Origin: CAYLPU01 sp964385635
Lineage (GTDB): Bacteria > Chloroflexota > Anaerolineae > B4-G1
Assembly (NCBI GenBank): GCA_964385635.1
Contig: CAYLPU010000010.1
Location: forward strand, 1-64,000
Length of the DNA: 64,000 nt
Direction: 5' to 3'
The notes under the pieces are model-generated. The model worked only from the letters and a program-made list of their open reading frames with translations. It was not told where the DNA came from and searched no databases. The first letter of the stretch is position 1. Every line of letters starts with the position of its first letter. Positions 56,769-63,906 of this stretch are shown here, piece after piece. The position numbers and the translations under genes were made by a program.

Positions 56769-56826
56769 ATCCGGCGCTGCCCAGTATGAACGGGCAGCGC
56801 CGGATGTCTGGCTATCATCGTTTTTG
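56769..56826 (+). terminator. rho-independent terminator of the small secreted-protein gene
   Basis: ATCCGGCGCTGCCC and GGGCAGCGCCGGAT form a perfect 14-bp stem, followed some 15 bases later by CGTTTTTGG. Confidence 0.7.
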
Positions 56827-56849
56827 GTGCCCATAGACATAAACGGGAC

Positions 56850-57017
56850 GTAACTGCTCAGGCTCTTCCCAAAATCAGGTATAAATAGCACACGGATACA
56901 CACGAATGAACTGGCCGCATCCGTTGACACGGGTTCTCACAGGTTTTTTATCTATCTGCGTACATCCGTATGATCCGTGTTGATCCGTGTTCTATTCATG
57001 ACTGGCTGAGCAGTTAC
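56850..57017. mobile_element. 168-bp MITE-like element, GTAACTGCTCAG end variant
   Basis: Termini GTAACTGCTCAG and CTGAGCAGTTAC are perfect 12-bp inverted repeats, flanked by perfect 8-bp direct repeats AACGGGAC (56842-56849 and 57018-57025). The centre differs from the 161-bp elements and is AT-richer. A partial copy lies at 52035-52114. Confidence 0.85.
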
Positions 57018-57070
57018 AACGGGACAACAGTTGGCCGAACAAAACCCCCGATTTCTCTGGCAATGTGCAC

Positions 57071-57529
57071 TCACTGTTCATTGACAGACACACGCTGCTG
57101 GGCACAGGCGATCCGCCGGTCAATAGCCCGGAAGATACGAGGGGGGTCTTGCTGTCTCGAGAGTTCGACGCGCCGCAGCACAGCCTGCATCCTGGCCAGC
57201 AGCTCGGCGATGTTGAAAGGCTTGGTCACGTAATCGTCGGCGCCCATGTCCAGGCCCTTTACCTTCGCGGCGTTCTCCACCAGGGCGGTGAGCATGATGA
57301 TCGGTACCGTGGAGAACTCGCGGATACGATAGCAGACCTCGTAGCCGTCCATGCCGGGCATCTTGATGTCCAAAACGATGAGGTCAGGCTTCTCACTCGC
57401 GGCGAGCTCTACGGCCGTCTGCCCGTCACTCGCCACGAGCACCGCATAGCCTCTGGCCTCCAGATTGACCTGTATGGCCCAGACATATCCAGGCTCGTCA
57501 TCTACCACCAGAATGCGAACTTTGTTCAT
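57071..57529 (-). CDS. truncated response regulator, receiver domain only
   Basis: From the ATG at 57529 the 152-residue product has a full receiver (VRILVVDDEPGYVWAIQVNL, Asp in LIVLDIKMPG, DDYVTKPFNIAELLARM), closest to the regulator at 50178. The DNA-binding domain is cut at its first strand: AQQRVSVNEQ then TGA, followed in frame by VHIAREI, where the intact gene reads QEVHLTSKEY. Thus a stop and then a deletion removed the winged helix. Earlier in-frame starts up to 57661 are possible but lie in a low-quality region. Confidence 0.78.
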   Translation of the reverse strand: MNKVRILVVDDEPGYVWAIQVNLEARGYAVLVASDGQTAVELAASEKPDLIVLDIKMPGMDGYEVCYRIREFSTVPIIMLTALVENAAKVKGLDMGADDYVTKPFNIAELLARMQAVLRRVELSRQQDPPRIFRAIDRRIACAQQRVSVNEQ

Positions 57530-57611
57530 CTGCATCCAGAATTGGCTGGTCGGCATGGAACGCCAAAGCGGCGCACTGCGATGGGCGCGCCGCCTTGACG
57601 AGTATTGTGCC

Positions 57612-58955
57612 TTATCGGCGGGCGACCAGCGGCAAGTAAGCTTTGTACCTGGCCTCGCCAAACAGCGCGAACTGGGAGAAATGCGTCGTCGTGAAGGTCA
57701 GCGCTCCAGACATCACGCGGGCCGGTTCTCCCAGCATGGCCCAGGGTCCCTCAGGACCGGTGCGCGTCCAGAAGCCCAGCGTCTCGCGCTTCAGCCCAAT
57801 CACGTCTGTATCCGTATAGTTCATCGTGATCGTGAGCGGGTGGTTGAACTGGCCCACGGGTTCGCCGAAGCGGGAGGCGGTCATCTCGAAGGCGCGATGG
57901 GCAAACAGCAGGCCACCGGGTGGGCTAGAGATCGGTCGTGTGTCTGTGAAGAGTGGCCTGAACTGGAAGCGCGTCGTGTCGGTTACAGCGCCGGGCGGGA
58001 CGGTGAGCGTGACGCCGTACTGGTGGTGCAACTGGCCACCCTGGTTTGGCCCCAGCGCCATCGTGCCGTGGGGCAGGGTGACCACTGTGGTGACTGGCCC
58101 GAGTTGCATGTGCTGCCCCGTCCAGCCAAGCCAGGCTACGTTGGTGATGACCGTGCCAGGTGTGACCACTCCCTCTACTCCCAACCGGTATTGGAGTGTC
58201 AGCGGCTGCCCGGCGTACACCTGACCCTGCCAGCGCAGCATGTGGCCGTCAATCTGTGTGCCAGTCACCGTGCCATTCCAGCCCAGGAAACGCACCTGGT
58301 GACTGAAGGGCAATGTGTCTGTCAGAGTGACCCAGCGCCCGTTCATTCCCCCGCCGAACTGGTGCGCCAGGTTAATTGTGATCGTGTAGGTGAGCACGTC
58401 GCCTGGTATCACGTGCCGTGCCTGGACCTGCTTGGTTGAGCCCGCCATGGCGCACACCTCGCTGGTCACACTCATCGTGTTGTTCGTCGTGTCGGATTCT
58501 ACACCGGTCGTGGCGATAGTCGCCGTGGTAGTCAGCAGTTCCCCCTCTGGCAATGTCTCGTCCGGCTGCAGGGTGAGCAGGACGTGGCCGCAGCACGCAT
58601 CGGCTGGCCACTCACAGAGCGGGCTGACAAAGTACCAGCTCAACTCGTTGCCACTGGTCACGTCCGGCGGGAGTGGCGACCCCCAGCGATCCGTGGCAGT
58701 GACGAACTGTGTCCCCACGGGCAACGTGGCCGTCACCCAGGCATCCGGCGCCATTTCTGTACCAAAGTTAAAGTAGCCAATTCTGACCACGTAGGTCAAG
58801 TCGGCTGTGATGTGCGCAGGAGCCTGCATGTCCAGCGTGAGGTCTATCTCCCCGGCGGCAGCCGCAGTGGGGAGGCCTGTCACCATCAAAAGGACAGCAG
58901 TTACTCCAAGGCCCATAGCCAGTGTGAGCAATCCAATGCGAGTAAGGCGTTTCAT
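57612..58955 (-). CDS. secreted DUF11/ZU5-like repeat protein ending in YLPLVARR
   Basis: The 447-residue product has a signal peptide (IGLLTLAMGLGVTAVLLMV), two DUF11-type Ig repeats (APDAWVTATLPVGTQFVTAT with SDTTNNTMSV; GRWVTLTDTLPFSHQVRF), and a ZU5-like module (YGVTLTVPPGAVTDTTRFQF). Its terminal YLPLVARR follows a motif common at the C terminus of Chloroflexota secreted proteins and may be a sorting signal. GGGAGG precedes the ATG at 58955. An ECF-type box lies 46 bases upstream. It probably forms part of the cell surface, controlled with the divergent sigma factor. Confidence 0.78.
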   Translation of the reverse strand: MKRLTRIGLLTLAMGLGVTAVLLMVTGLPTAAAAGEIDLTLDMQAPAHITADLTYVVRIGYFNFGTEMAPDAWVTATLPVGTQFVTATDRWGSPLPPDVTSGNELSWYFVSPLCEWPADACCGHVLLTLQPDETLPEGELLTTTATIATTGVESDTTNNTMSVTSEVCAMAGSTKQVQARHVIPGDVLTYTITINLAHQFGGGMNGRWVTLTDTLPFSHQVRFLGWNGTVTGTQIDGHMLRWQGQVYAGQPLTLQYRLGVEGVVTPGTVITNVAWLGWTGQHMQLGPVTTVVTLPHGTMALGPNQGGQLHHQYGVTLTVPPGAVTDTTRFQFRPLFTDTRPISSPPGGLLFAHRAFEMTASRFGEPVGQFNHPLTITMNYTDTDVIGLKRETLGFWTRTGPEGPWAMLGEPARVMSGALTFTTTHFSQFALFGEARYKAYLPLVARR

Positions 58956-59000
58956 AGCAACCTCCCTTTTTTCCCTTCCATTCAGCAATATTCGCTAATT

Positions 59001-59033
59001 AGTATGACGGAAGAACACTCAAAACCATACGGG
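59001..59033 (-). promoter_or_regulatory. ECF-type promoter box B
   Basis: On the minus strand CCCGTATGGTTT is followed after 12 bases by CGTCATACT. Transcription would start about 40 bases before the secreted-protein ATG at 58955. Confidence 0.65.
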
Positions 59034-59072
59034 TGACTCTGGGAGAATGTGGTATACTCAGGTGCGGGCAGC

Positions 59073-59106
59073 CCCGTATGGTTTCCGGCTGTTTTTACGT
59101 CATAAG
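59073..59106 (+). promoter_or_regulatory. ECF-type promoter box C, upstream of the sigma gene
   Basis: CCCCGTATGGTTT is followed after 13 bases by CGTCATAAG on the plus strand, facing away from box B. It would drive the sigma-factor gene and so close an autoregulatory loop. Confidence 0.65.
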
Positions 59107-59151
59107 AAGTGAAAGATCGCAGTACCGCAAAAGTCGCCCTGACGGTTGACC

Positions 59152-59220
59152 GTCATTCTGAGCGTAGCGAAGAATCTCCTTAGTACTGTGGTCGAGACCC
59201 TTCGCTTCGCTCAGGGTGAC
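59152..59220. repeat. GTCATTCTGAGCG-type palindromic repeat in the sigma-factor leader
   Basis: GTCATTCTGAGCGTAGCGAAG and CTTCGCTTCGCTCAGGGTGAC are imperfect inverted halves of a dispersed repeat seen in many genomes. It produces the spurious peptide ILSVAKNL and falsely extends the sigma-factor frame. It lies between box C and the start codon. Confidence 0.75.
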
Positions 59221-59259
59221 AGGGTGAGTTTTGCGCCATTGCGAAAGATCAATCGTTAC

Positions 59260-59793
59260 GTGACAAACGAGCGCATCCTGCTGGAACGAGCGAAGCAATA
59301 CGACGAAGCGGCACTGGGGGAACTCTATGATCATTATGCCCCCCGCATCTATGCCTACATCTATCGGCGGTTGAGCGATGCTCACCTGGCGGAAGATCTC
59401 ACGGGGGATGTGTTCGTGCGGGTGATGCAGGCGATCCGAGCGGAGCGTTTCTGGCATACCTCGTTCCAGGCCTGGCTCTACCGTGTTGCGCATAACCTGG
59501 TGGTGGATCACTACCGCCACCAGCCGCCAGCAGCCGAGTTGGAGTTGGATGAGCGGCTGGTGGCAGCCGAGGATGACCCGGCCTCTGCTGTGGCAGAGCG
59601 GCTCTCCCACCAGCGTCTTCGCGCTGCCATTAGCCGCCTCACACCGGACCAGCAACAGGTGTTGGCTCTGCGTTTTGGCGAAGGGATGACCGCCCGGAAG
59701 GCGGCCGAGGTGATGGACAAAAGCACGGGTGCAATCGAGGCTCTCCAACATCGAGCTCTGGCCGCACTGCGCCGTGTACTGAAGAAAGAGTAG
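59260..59793 (+). CDS. ECF-type RNA polymerase sigma factor
   Basis: The 177-residue product (GTG start) has sigma region 2 (LGELYDHYAPRIYAYIYRRL, AEDLTGDVFVRVM, WLYRVAHNLVVDHYR) and region 4 (LTPDQQQVLALRFGEGMTARKAAEVMDKSTGAIEALQHRAL). It lacks regions 1 and 3. The next gene, four bases on, encodes a DUF5667-type membrane protein, the usual Chloroflexota partner. Earlier in-frame starts are encoded by the palindromic repeat. Boxes B and C suggest it controls its own gene and the divergent secreted protein. Confidence 0.92.
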   Translation: MTNERILLERAKQYDEAALGELYDHYAPRIYAYIYRRLSDAHLAEDLTGDVFVRVMQAIRAERFWHTSFQAWLYRVAHNLVVDHYRHQPPAAELELDERLVAAEDDPASAVAERLSHQRLRAAISRLTPDQQQVLALRFGEGMTARKAAEVMDKSTGAIEALQHRALAALRRVLKKE

Positions 59794-59797
59794 ACTG

Positions 59798-61027
59798 ATG
59801 GCAAGAATCTCTTTTAAGCGATCGCTAGAACGTTGCTTACAGGAGCTGACCCGCACGGGCGACGTCGAGGCCAGCCTGCGATGTTATCCCCAGTACGCTG
59901 GCCGGTTACGCCCGTTGCTCGAAATGGCCCAGGCAACCTACCGCTACTACGAAGCCGTACCGGAAGCGCCGGGGGGACTGGCGGCCGGCCGCGAACGGTT
60001 GTTGGCCATGGCCGCACAACAGCGCGCGAGGGGTGTTGGAGCAACCTCAGCAACCAGAACTGCAACCACACGCACAGCAGGTCGGAAGATAAAACTCGTC
60101 TTGGCGACGAGGCTCATCGCCGTTCTGCTGGTCGTCGTCGTGGGCACGGCTGCCCTCGGAGGCGGAGTCGTCTGGGCTGCTGGCGATAGTCTGCCGGGCG
60201 ACCTGCTGTACCCGGTCAAACTGGCCACGGAGGACGTTCGCCTGGCGCTCGCCTCCGCGCCGGCGGATCAGGTAGATCTGGCGCTGCAGTTCGTTGAGAG
60301 ACGGGCGGAAGAGGTGCAAACGCTGGTAGTGGCCGGGCGACAAGTGCCGGACGAGACCATCGCTCGGATGGAACGGCACATCGAGCGCGCGTTGACCCAG
60401 GCAGCCTGGGCCTCTGATGAGGAGATGACCGGCCTGCTGACGAGAGTAGCCGAACGCACGCGCACCCAGGCGCAGGTACTGGAACAGGTGCGAGCGACGG
60501 CTCCACAACAAGCCCAGGCTGGGCTGGAGCATGCTGCGACTGTCTGCCGGCAGGGAGCGGAGGCGGCGGAGGATGGGTTGAACGATCCCCAGGCGTTTCG
60601 CCGACGTTACCGGCACCAACGAGGAGCCCGCCCTGAGCCTGCCGAAGGGACACCGGAGCCGACGAGTGTGCCGGAGCAGGTGACCGTCACCCCAGGGGGC
60701 GATCAGGAACAGGATCAGGAACGATATCAACAGCAGGACCAGGAGCGCACGCACACACCAGTTGGTGCGCCGCATATTACGCCCCACGGGCTGCGGGCAA
60801 CTCTCGTACCACAGGCCACGCCCCGCGACGCGCAGACAACTCCCATGCCACAGGTCACACCCCACCACGGGCCGCAGGCAACTCCCGTACCACAGGCCAC
60901 GCCCCACGGCCCGCAGGCAACTCCTGTACCTCCCGCCGCGACGCCACGGCACCAGGATCCTGGTCGTGAACAGGGCGGGGGTGAACAGGATGGTAGTGAA
61001 CACGACGGCGGTGGACGAGGCAGTTGA
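59798..61027 (+). CDS. DUF5667-type membrane protein, probable anti-sigma factor
   Basis: The 409-residue product has a cytoplasmic N-terminal domain of about 85 residues (LERCLQELTRTGDVEASLRCY), one membrane span near 105-130 (LIAVLLVVVVGTAALGGGVVW), the DUF5667 segment (DSLPGDLLYPVKLATEDVRLAL), a helical region, and a 130-residue disordered tail of Gln, Pro and Thr with tandem HGPQATPVPQATP units. The stretch RPEPAEGT is encoded by a GAGCCTGCCGAAGG-type repeat. Its place directly after the sigma gene suggests it holds the sigma factor at the membrane until an external signal. Confidence 0.8.
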   Translation: MARISFKRSLERCLQELTRTGDVEASLRCYPQYAGRLRPLLEMAQATYRYYEAVPEAPGGLAAGRERLLAMAAQQRARGVGATSATRTATTRTAGRKIKLVLATRLIAVLLVVVVGTAALGGGVVWAAGDSLPGDLLYPVKLATEDVRLALASAPADQVDLALQFVERRAEEVQTLVVAGRQVPDETIARMERHIERALTQAAWASDEEMTGLLTRVAERTRTQAQVLEQVRATAPQQAQAGLEHAATVCRQGAEAAEDGLNDPQAFRRRYRHQRGARPEPAEGTPEPTSVPEQVTVTPGGDQEQDQERYQQQDQERTHTPVGAPHITPHGLRATLVPQATPRDAQTTPMPQVTPHHGPQATPVPQATPHGPQATPVPPAATPRHQDPGREQGGGEQDGSEHDGGGRGS

Positions 61028-61049
61028 TTGTTTGGAAAACATTGGTGTT

Positions 61050-61096
61050 AGCCCCCCGGCCTGGAGAAGACTCTAAGCCGGGGGCTTTTGATTTTG
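61050..61096 (+). terminator. rho-independent terminator of the sigma operon
   Basis: AGCCCCCCGGC and GCCGGGGGCT form a GC-rich stem with one bulged C, followed by TTTTGATTTT. Confidence 0.75.
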
Positions 61097-61188
61097 GGCC
61101 ATCCTACACGATTTCCGCATCGTTCCTTCACTCAATCTTCATACACCTCAGGTATACTGGGCGCAAATCAGACATAGGAGGTATTGAG

Positions 61189-61509
61189 ATGAACAAGGCA
61201 AAGTTGAACTATCTGTTGGACGCGGTGATTGGGCTGGCCTTTGCGCTCTCCGGTGCGACCGGCATCGCGTTCCTGCTGATGGGCTCCGGTGGCTACCAGG
61301 GCGGCCGCAATCCGGGTTTCGAGACTGCATTGTTGGGCTTGAGCCGCGGCACCTGGGACGATTTGCATACCTGGGCCAGCCTGGTGATGATCGTCGGTGT
61401 GCTCGTGCACCTGGCACTCCACTGGAAGTGGATCGTCTGCGTGACCAAAAAGATGATGCCTTCCCTGCCACGCCGGACTGAAGAGCAGGTATGCGAAGTG
61501 ATAGCGTAA
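61189..61509 (+). CDS. DUF4405-type membrane protein
   Basis: The 106-residue product has three membrane helices (LNYLLDAVIGLAFALSGATG; WASLVMIVGVLVHLALHWKW) with His residues in DDLHTW and VHLALHW placed to bind haem as in cytochrome-b-like DUF4405 proteins. GGAGGTATTGAG precedes the ATG at 61189. It is followed after 51 bases by a secreted Gly-rich protein gene and probably forms a unit with it. Confidence 0.75.
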   Translation: MNKAKLNYLLDAVIGLAFALSGATGIAFLLMGSGGYQGGRNPGFETALLGLSRGTWDDLHTWASLVMIVGVLVHLALHWKWIVCVTKKMMPSLPRRTEEQVCEVIA

Positions 61510-61560
61510 ATCGTTGGAATGGTAGAGACTTGGTCAAAATCAACAAACGGGAGGTAAAAA

Positions 61561-62214
61561 ATGACGAAAGTATTGAGTTACGGTGTGGTCGGGCTGCTGG
61601 CTGTAGCATTGTTGGCAGGGACAGGGTATATCCTGCTGAGTCCCACAGAGGCCCAGGCCGAACGAGGCCCACTCGGTGGTCAAGGACAAGTTCAAGGGCC
61701 GGGTCGCAGTGGAACCTGGCAGGGCGATGCGGAGACAGAAAACGGCGTCGCCGCCTACGGTCAGGGCCGCGGCCATGGGAACGGAGGCAGCGAGGTGGGG
61801 ATGCCTGACCAGGGCACCTACGGGCGCAGCGAGGCGGTGCAAGGCCGTGGAGCCTTTGGTAGCGAGGGCGCTTCTGATGGACGTGGACGAAATTCCGGCA
61901 CAGGCCAGGGTCGCAATGAAACGGTGAGAAGCGTGGACTGGGAAACCCTGACGGGAGAGGTGACCGTCGTGGACGGCGATATCACCGTCGAGACCGCCGA
62001 GGGCGAGGTGTTGGTCGGCCTGGGGCAGGCCTCATATCGGGAAGGCTTTGCTCTGGAGGTAGGGGACAAAGTGTCGGTGACCGGTTTCCACGAGGATGGT
62101 GAGTTCAAGGCGGGAACCGTCGAGAACCTCACCACCGGGCAAACGCTCGTCCTGCGGGATGAGACCGGACGCCCGATGTGGTCAGGGCAGGGACGGCTCA
62201 AGAATCAAGGGTAG
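61561..62214 (+). CDS. secreted Gly-rich protein with OB-like C-terminal domain
   Basis: The 217-residue product has a signal or anchor helix (LSYGVVGLLAVALLAGTGYIL), a 90-residue Gly/Gln/Arg-rich low-complexity stretch (YGQGRGHGNGGSE), and a 90-residue beta domain (WETLTGEVTVVDGDITVETA, GDKVSVTGFHEDGEFKAGTV) resembling DUF5666/OB-type modules. It lies with a DUF4405 gene, a pairing that suggests a membrane redox or cation-binding role. That role is unproven. GGGAGGTAAAAA precedes the ATG, and a clear terminator follows. Confidence 0.7.
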   Translation: MTKVLSYGVVGLLAVALLAGTGYILLSPTEAQAERGPLGGQGQVQGPGRSGTWQGDAETENGVAAYGQGRGHGNGGSEVGMPDQGTYGRSEAVQGRGAFGSEGASDGRGRNSGTGQGRNETVRSVDWETLTGEVTVVDGDITVETAEGEVLVGLGQASYREGFALEVGDKVSVTGFHEDGEFKAGTVENLTTGQTLVLRDETGRPMWSGQGRLKNQG

Positions 62215-62232
62215 CCGCAGCGACCGAACACG

Positions 62233-62270
62233 GCCCGGAGATCGCAGGTAGGTCTCCGGGCTGCTTTTTC
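62233..62270 (+). terminator. rho-independent terminator
   Basis: GCCCGGAGA and TCTCCGGGC form a 9-bp stem with an 11-base loop, followed by TGCTTTTTC. Confidence 0.85.
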
Positions 62271-62331
62271 TTGTTGGAGAACAAGGGAACCCGCCGGATT
62301 GTCGTCCGGCGGGAGCGTAACAAAGTTGCGT

Positions 62332-62360
62332 TTGCTGTCCCCAAGCTATTAGGGTATAAT
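62332..62360 (+). promoter_or_regulatory. possible promoter for the stressosome genes
   Basis: A perfect TATAAT at 62355-62360 has a weak TTGCTG 17 bases upstream. The next gene starts 620 bases on, after three dispersed repeats, so elements appear to have accumulated in its leader. Confidence 0.35.
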
Positions 62361-62390
62361 GACATCAGACTTCAGATTGAACCACGGTTT

Positions 62391-62471
62391 CGGCGCTGAG
62401 ACTTCAAGCGGCTCTACGCCTCAGTGCGCGCGTTCTCAGCCCCTGCTCAGCGGGAGCATTGTTCAGCGCCG
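62391..62471. repeat. inverted repeat CGGCGCTGA
   Basis: CGGCGCTGA (62391-62399) and TCAGCGCCG (62463-62471) are perfect inverted arms 63 bases apart, each next to a GGTT/AACC match. It may be another short element lying against the following one. Confidence 0.4.
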
Positions 62472-62478
62472 ACTCAAC

Positions 62479-62581
62479 CAAATTGAGTGGTTCACAAACC
62501 GCTCGTGGCGGATTGTCAGATTTGCCACCCTCCGCTGGATTTGGCAATCCAGCAGGAGCACTTTGTGATGTACTGAAGTTG
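62479..62581. repeat. 103-bp palindromic repeat, copy 2
   Basis: The ends CAAATTGAGT and TACTGAAGTTG are imperfect inverted repeats. The inner hairpin arms GTGGCGGATT and CCGCTGGATT recur from 51114-51216. Length is the same, sequence somewhat diverged. No target duplication is seen. Confidence 0.6.
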
Positions 62582-62640
62582 GTAGATCAGAGAGCGAACG
62601 AGCCGGCGGCCCAACTTACCAATCTACCGGTACACCAATG

Positions 62641-62741
62641 GTATCTTTTCAATAAATGGGGGTGAGGTGGAGGAACGCCAGCATCTTGCTGGCATCTAGC
62701 GACCAAGATGGTCGCGTTCCCCCAAGATATTGAGAAGATAC
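62641..62741. mobile_element. 101-bp MITE-like element, second identical copy
   Basis: It is identical to 34858-34958 over all 101 bases and flanked by a perfect 8-bp direct repeat CACCAATG (62633-62640 and 62742-62749). Identity of copies 28 kb apart indicates recent movement or conversion. Confidence 0.9.
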
Positions 62742-62774
62742 CACCAATGTACCAGTCTCTCAGTTAGTCCATCT

Positions 62775-62935
62775 GTAACTACTCAGCCACCCCCACGCGG
62801 AGCGTTGAAACGCCCCGCTGATACGGCGAAACCCGTTAAAACGGGTTAGAAAGTCGCGTTTTAGTGCGTTTTAACGCACTTTGCGTATCAGCCGATGGTT
62901 TCAACCATCGGCGGGGCAAACGGGTGAGTAGTTAC
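62775..62935. mobile_element. 161-bp MITE-like element, copy 2
   Basis: It is identical to 56323-56483 and flanked by a perfect 8-bp direct repeat GTCCATCT (62767-62774 and 62936-62943). It lies 37 bases before the RsbR-like gene. Confidence 0.9.
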
Positions 62936-62979
62936 GTCCATCTTACATCAACAAAATGGAGACAGAGGAGAAAGGCACT

Positions 62980-63906
62980 ATGACCCCCTCGGACGATCTT
63001 GAGGCGAAGCTAGCACTCCTGGAATGGAAACTTGAAGAGAGGATCAAGGAGTTGGATTGTATCCACAGCATTACCGATCTCGTAGAGCAGCCGGGTATAT
63101 CATTGGAGGAGATACTTCAGGGGATAGTTGCTCTCGTGCTCCCTGCCTGGCAGTACCCAGAGGTCGCTTGCGCACGTGCCATCGTAGAGGGACAAGAGTT
63201 CGGGACGGAGAACTTCAGAGAGACCACCTGGAAGCAGGTCAGTGACATCGTTGTGCGTGGCGAGCGGATCGGCACCCTGGAGGTCTATTACCTGGAGGAA
63301 AAGCCAGAAAGTGATGAGGGGCCTTTCCTGAATGAAGAGAGAATGCTGCTCAACACCATTGCCGAGCGATTGGGAAGAATCATTGAGCGCAAGCAGGCGG
63401 AGGAGGCGCTGCGAAAAGTCCACGACGAGTTGGAAAGACGGGTTGAGGAGAGAACTGCCGAGCTGACAAAGGCCAACGAAACGCTCCGCCAACAGAGCCA
63501 GGCGATAATGGAACTCTCGACGCCGGTGATCAAACTGTGGGACGAGATCGTGCTCTTGCCGTTAGTCGGAGTCATTGACACGCCCCGCGCGCAGCAGATG
63601 ATGGAGCGGTTGCTCCAATCAATCGTCGAAACCGAGTCGCGGGTGGCGATCATTGATGTCACCGGCGTGTCGGTCATTGACACTAGTGTGGCCCAGCACG
63701 TGCTGAAGACAGTCAGCGCGGCCAGGATGCTGGGGGCCGACGTGATCATCACCGGCTTCAGCCCCGACGCGGCCCAGACGCTGACCAGGCTCGGCGTTGA
63801 TCTCTCCGCCATGCGCACCCGAGGCACGCTGTGGACGGGCATCGTCGAAGCCTTCGACCTGATCGGCCTGCAGGTCGTGCCTCGGCTAGAGGAGGGCCGG
63901 CGATGA
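62980..63906 (+). CDS. RsbR-like stressosome protein (GAF-like, coiled coil, STAS)
   Basis: The 308-residue product has an N-terminal sensor of about 130 residues (ELDCIHSITDLVEQPGISLEEIL, GTLEVYYLEEKP), a coiled coil (KVHDELERRVEERTAELTKAN), and a C-terminal STAS domain (VIKLWDEIVLLPLVGVIDTP, VAIIDVTGVSVIDTSVAQHV, DVIITGFSPDAAQTLTRLGV). The Thr/Ser sites of the STAS loop fit RsbR co-antagonists, which form the stressosome with RsbS and RsbT. GAGGAGAAAGG precedes the ATG at 62980. The stop overlaps the rsbS start (ATGA). Confidence 0.87.
   Translation: MTPSDDLEAKLALLEWKLEERIKELDCIHSITDLVEQPGISLEEILQGIVALVLPAWQYPEVACARAIVEGQEFGTENFRETTWKQVSDIVVRGERIGTLEVYYLEEKPESDEGPFLNEERMLLNTIAERLGRIIERKQAEEALRKVHDELERRVEERTAELTKANETLRQQSQAIMELSTPVIKLWDEIVLLPLVGVIDTPRAQQMMERLLQSIVETESRVAIIDVTGVSVIDTSVAQHVLKTVSAARMLGADVIITGFSPDAAQTLTRLGVDLSAMRTRGTLWTGIVEAFDLIGLQVVPRLEEGRR

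Noticed and set aside
59146..59259. N-terminal extension of the ECF sigma factor
   Set aside because: The added peptide (ILSVAKNL type) is encoded by a dispersed palindromic repeat and precedes the normal sigma region 2.
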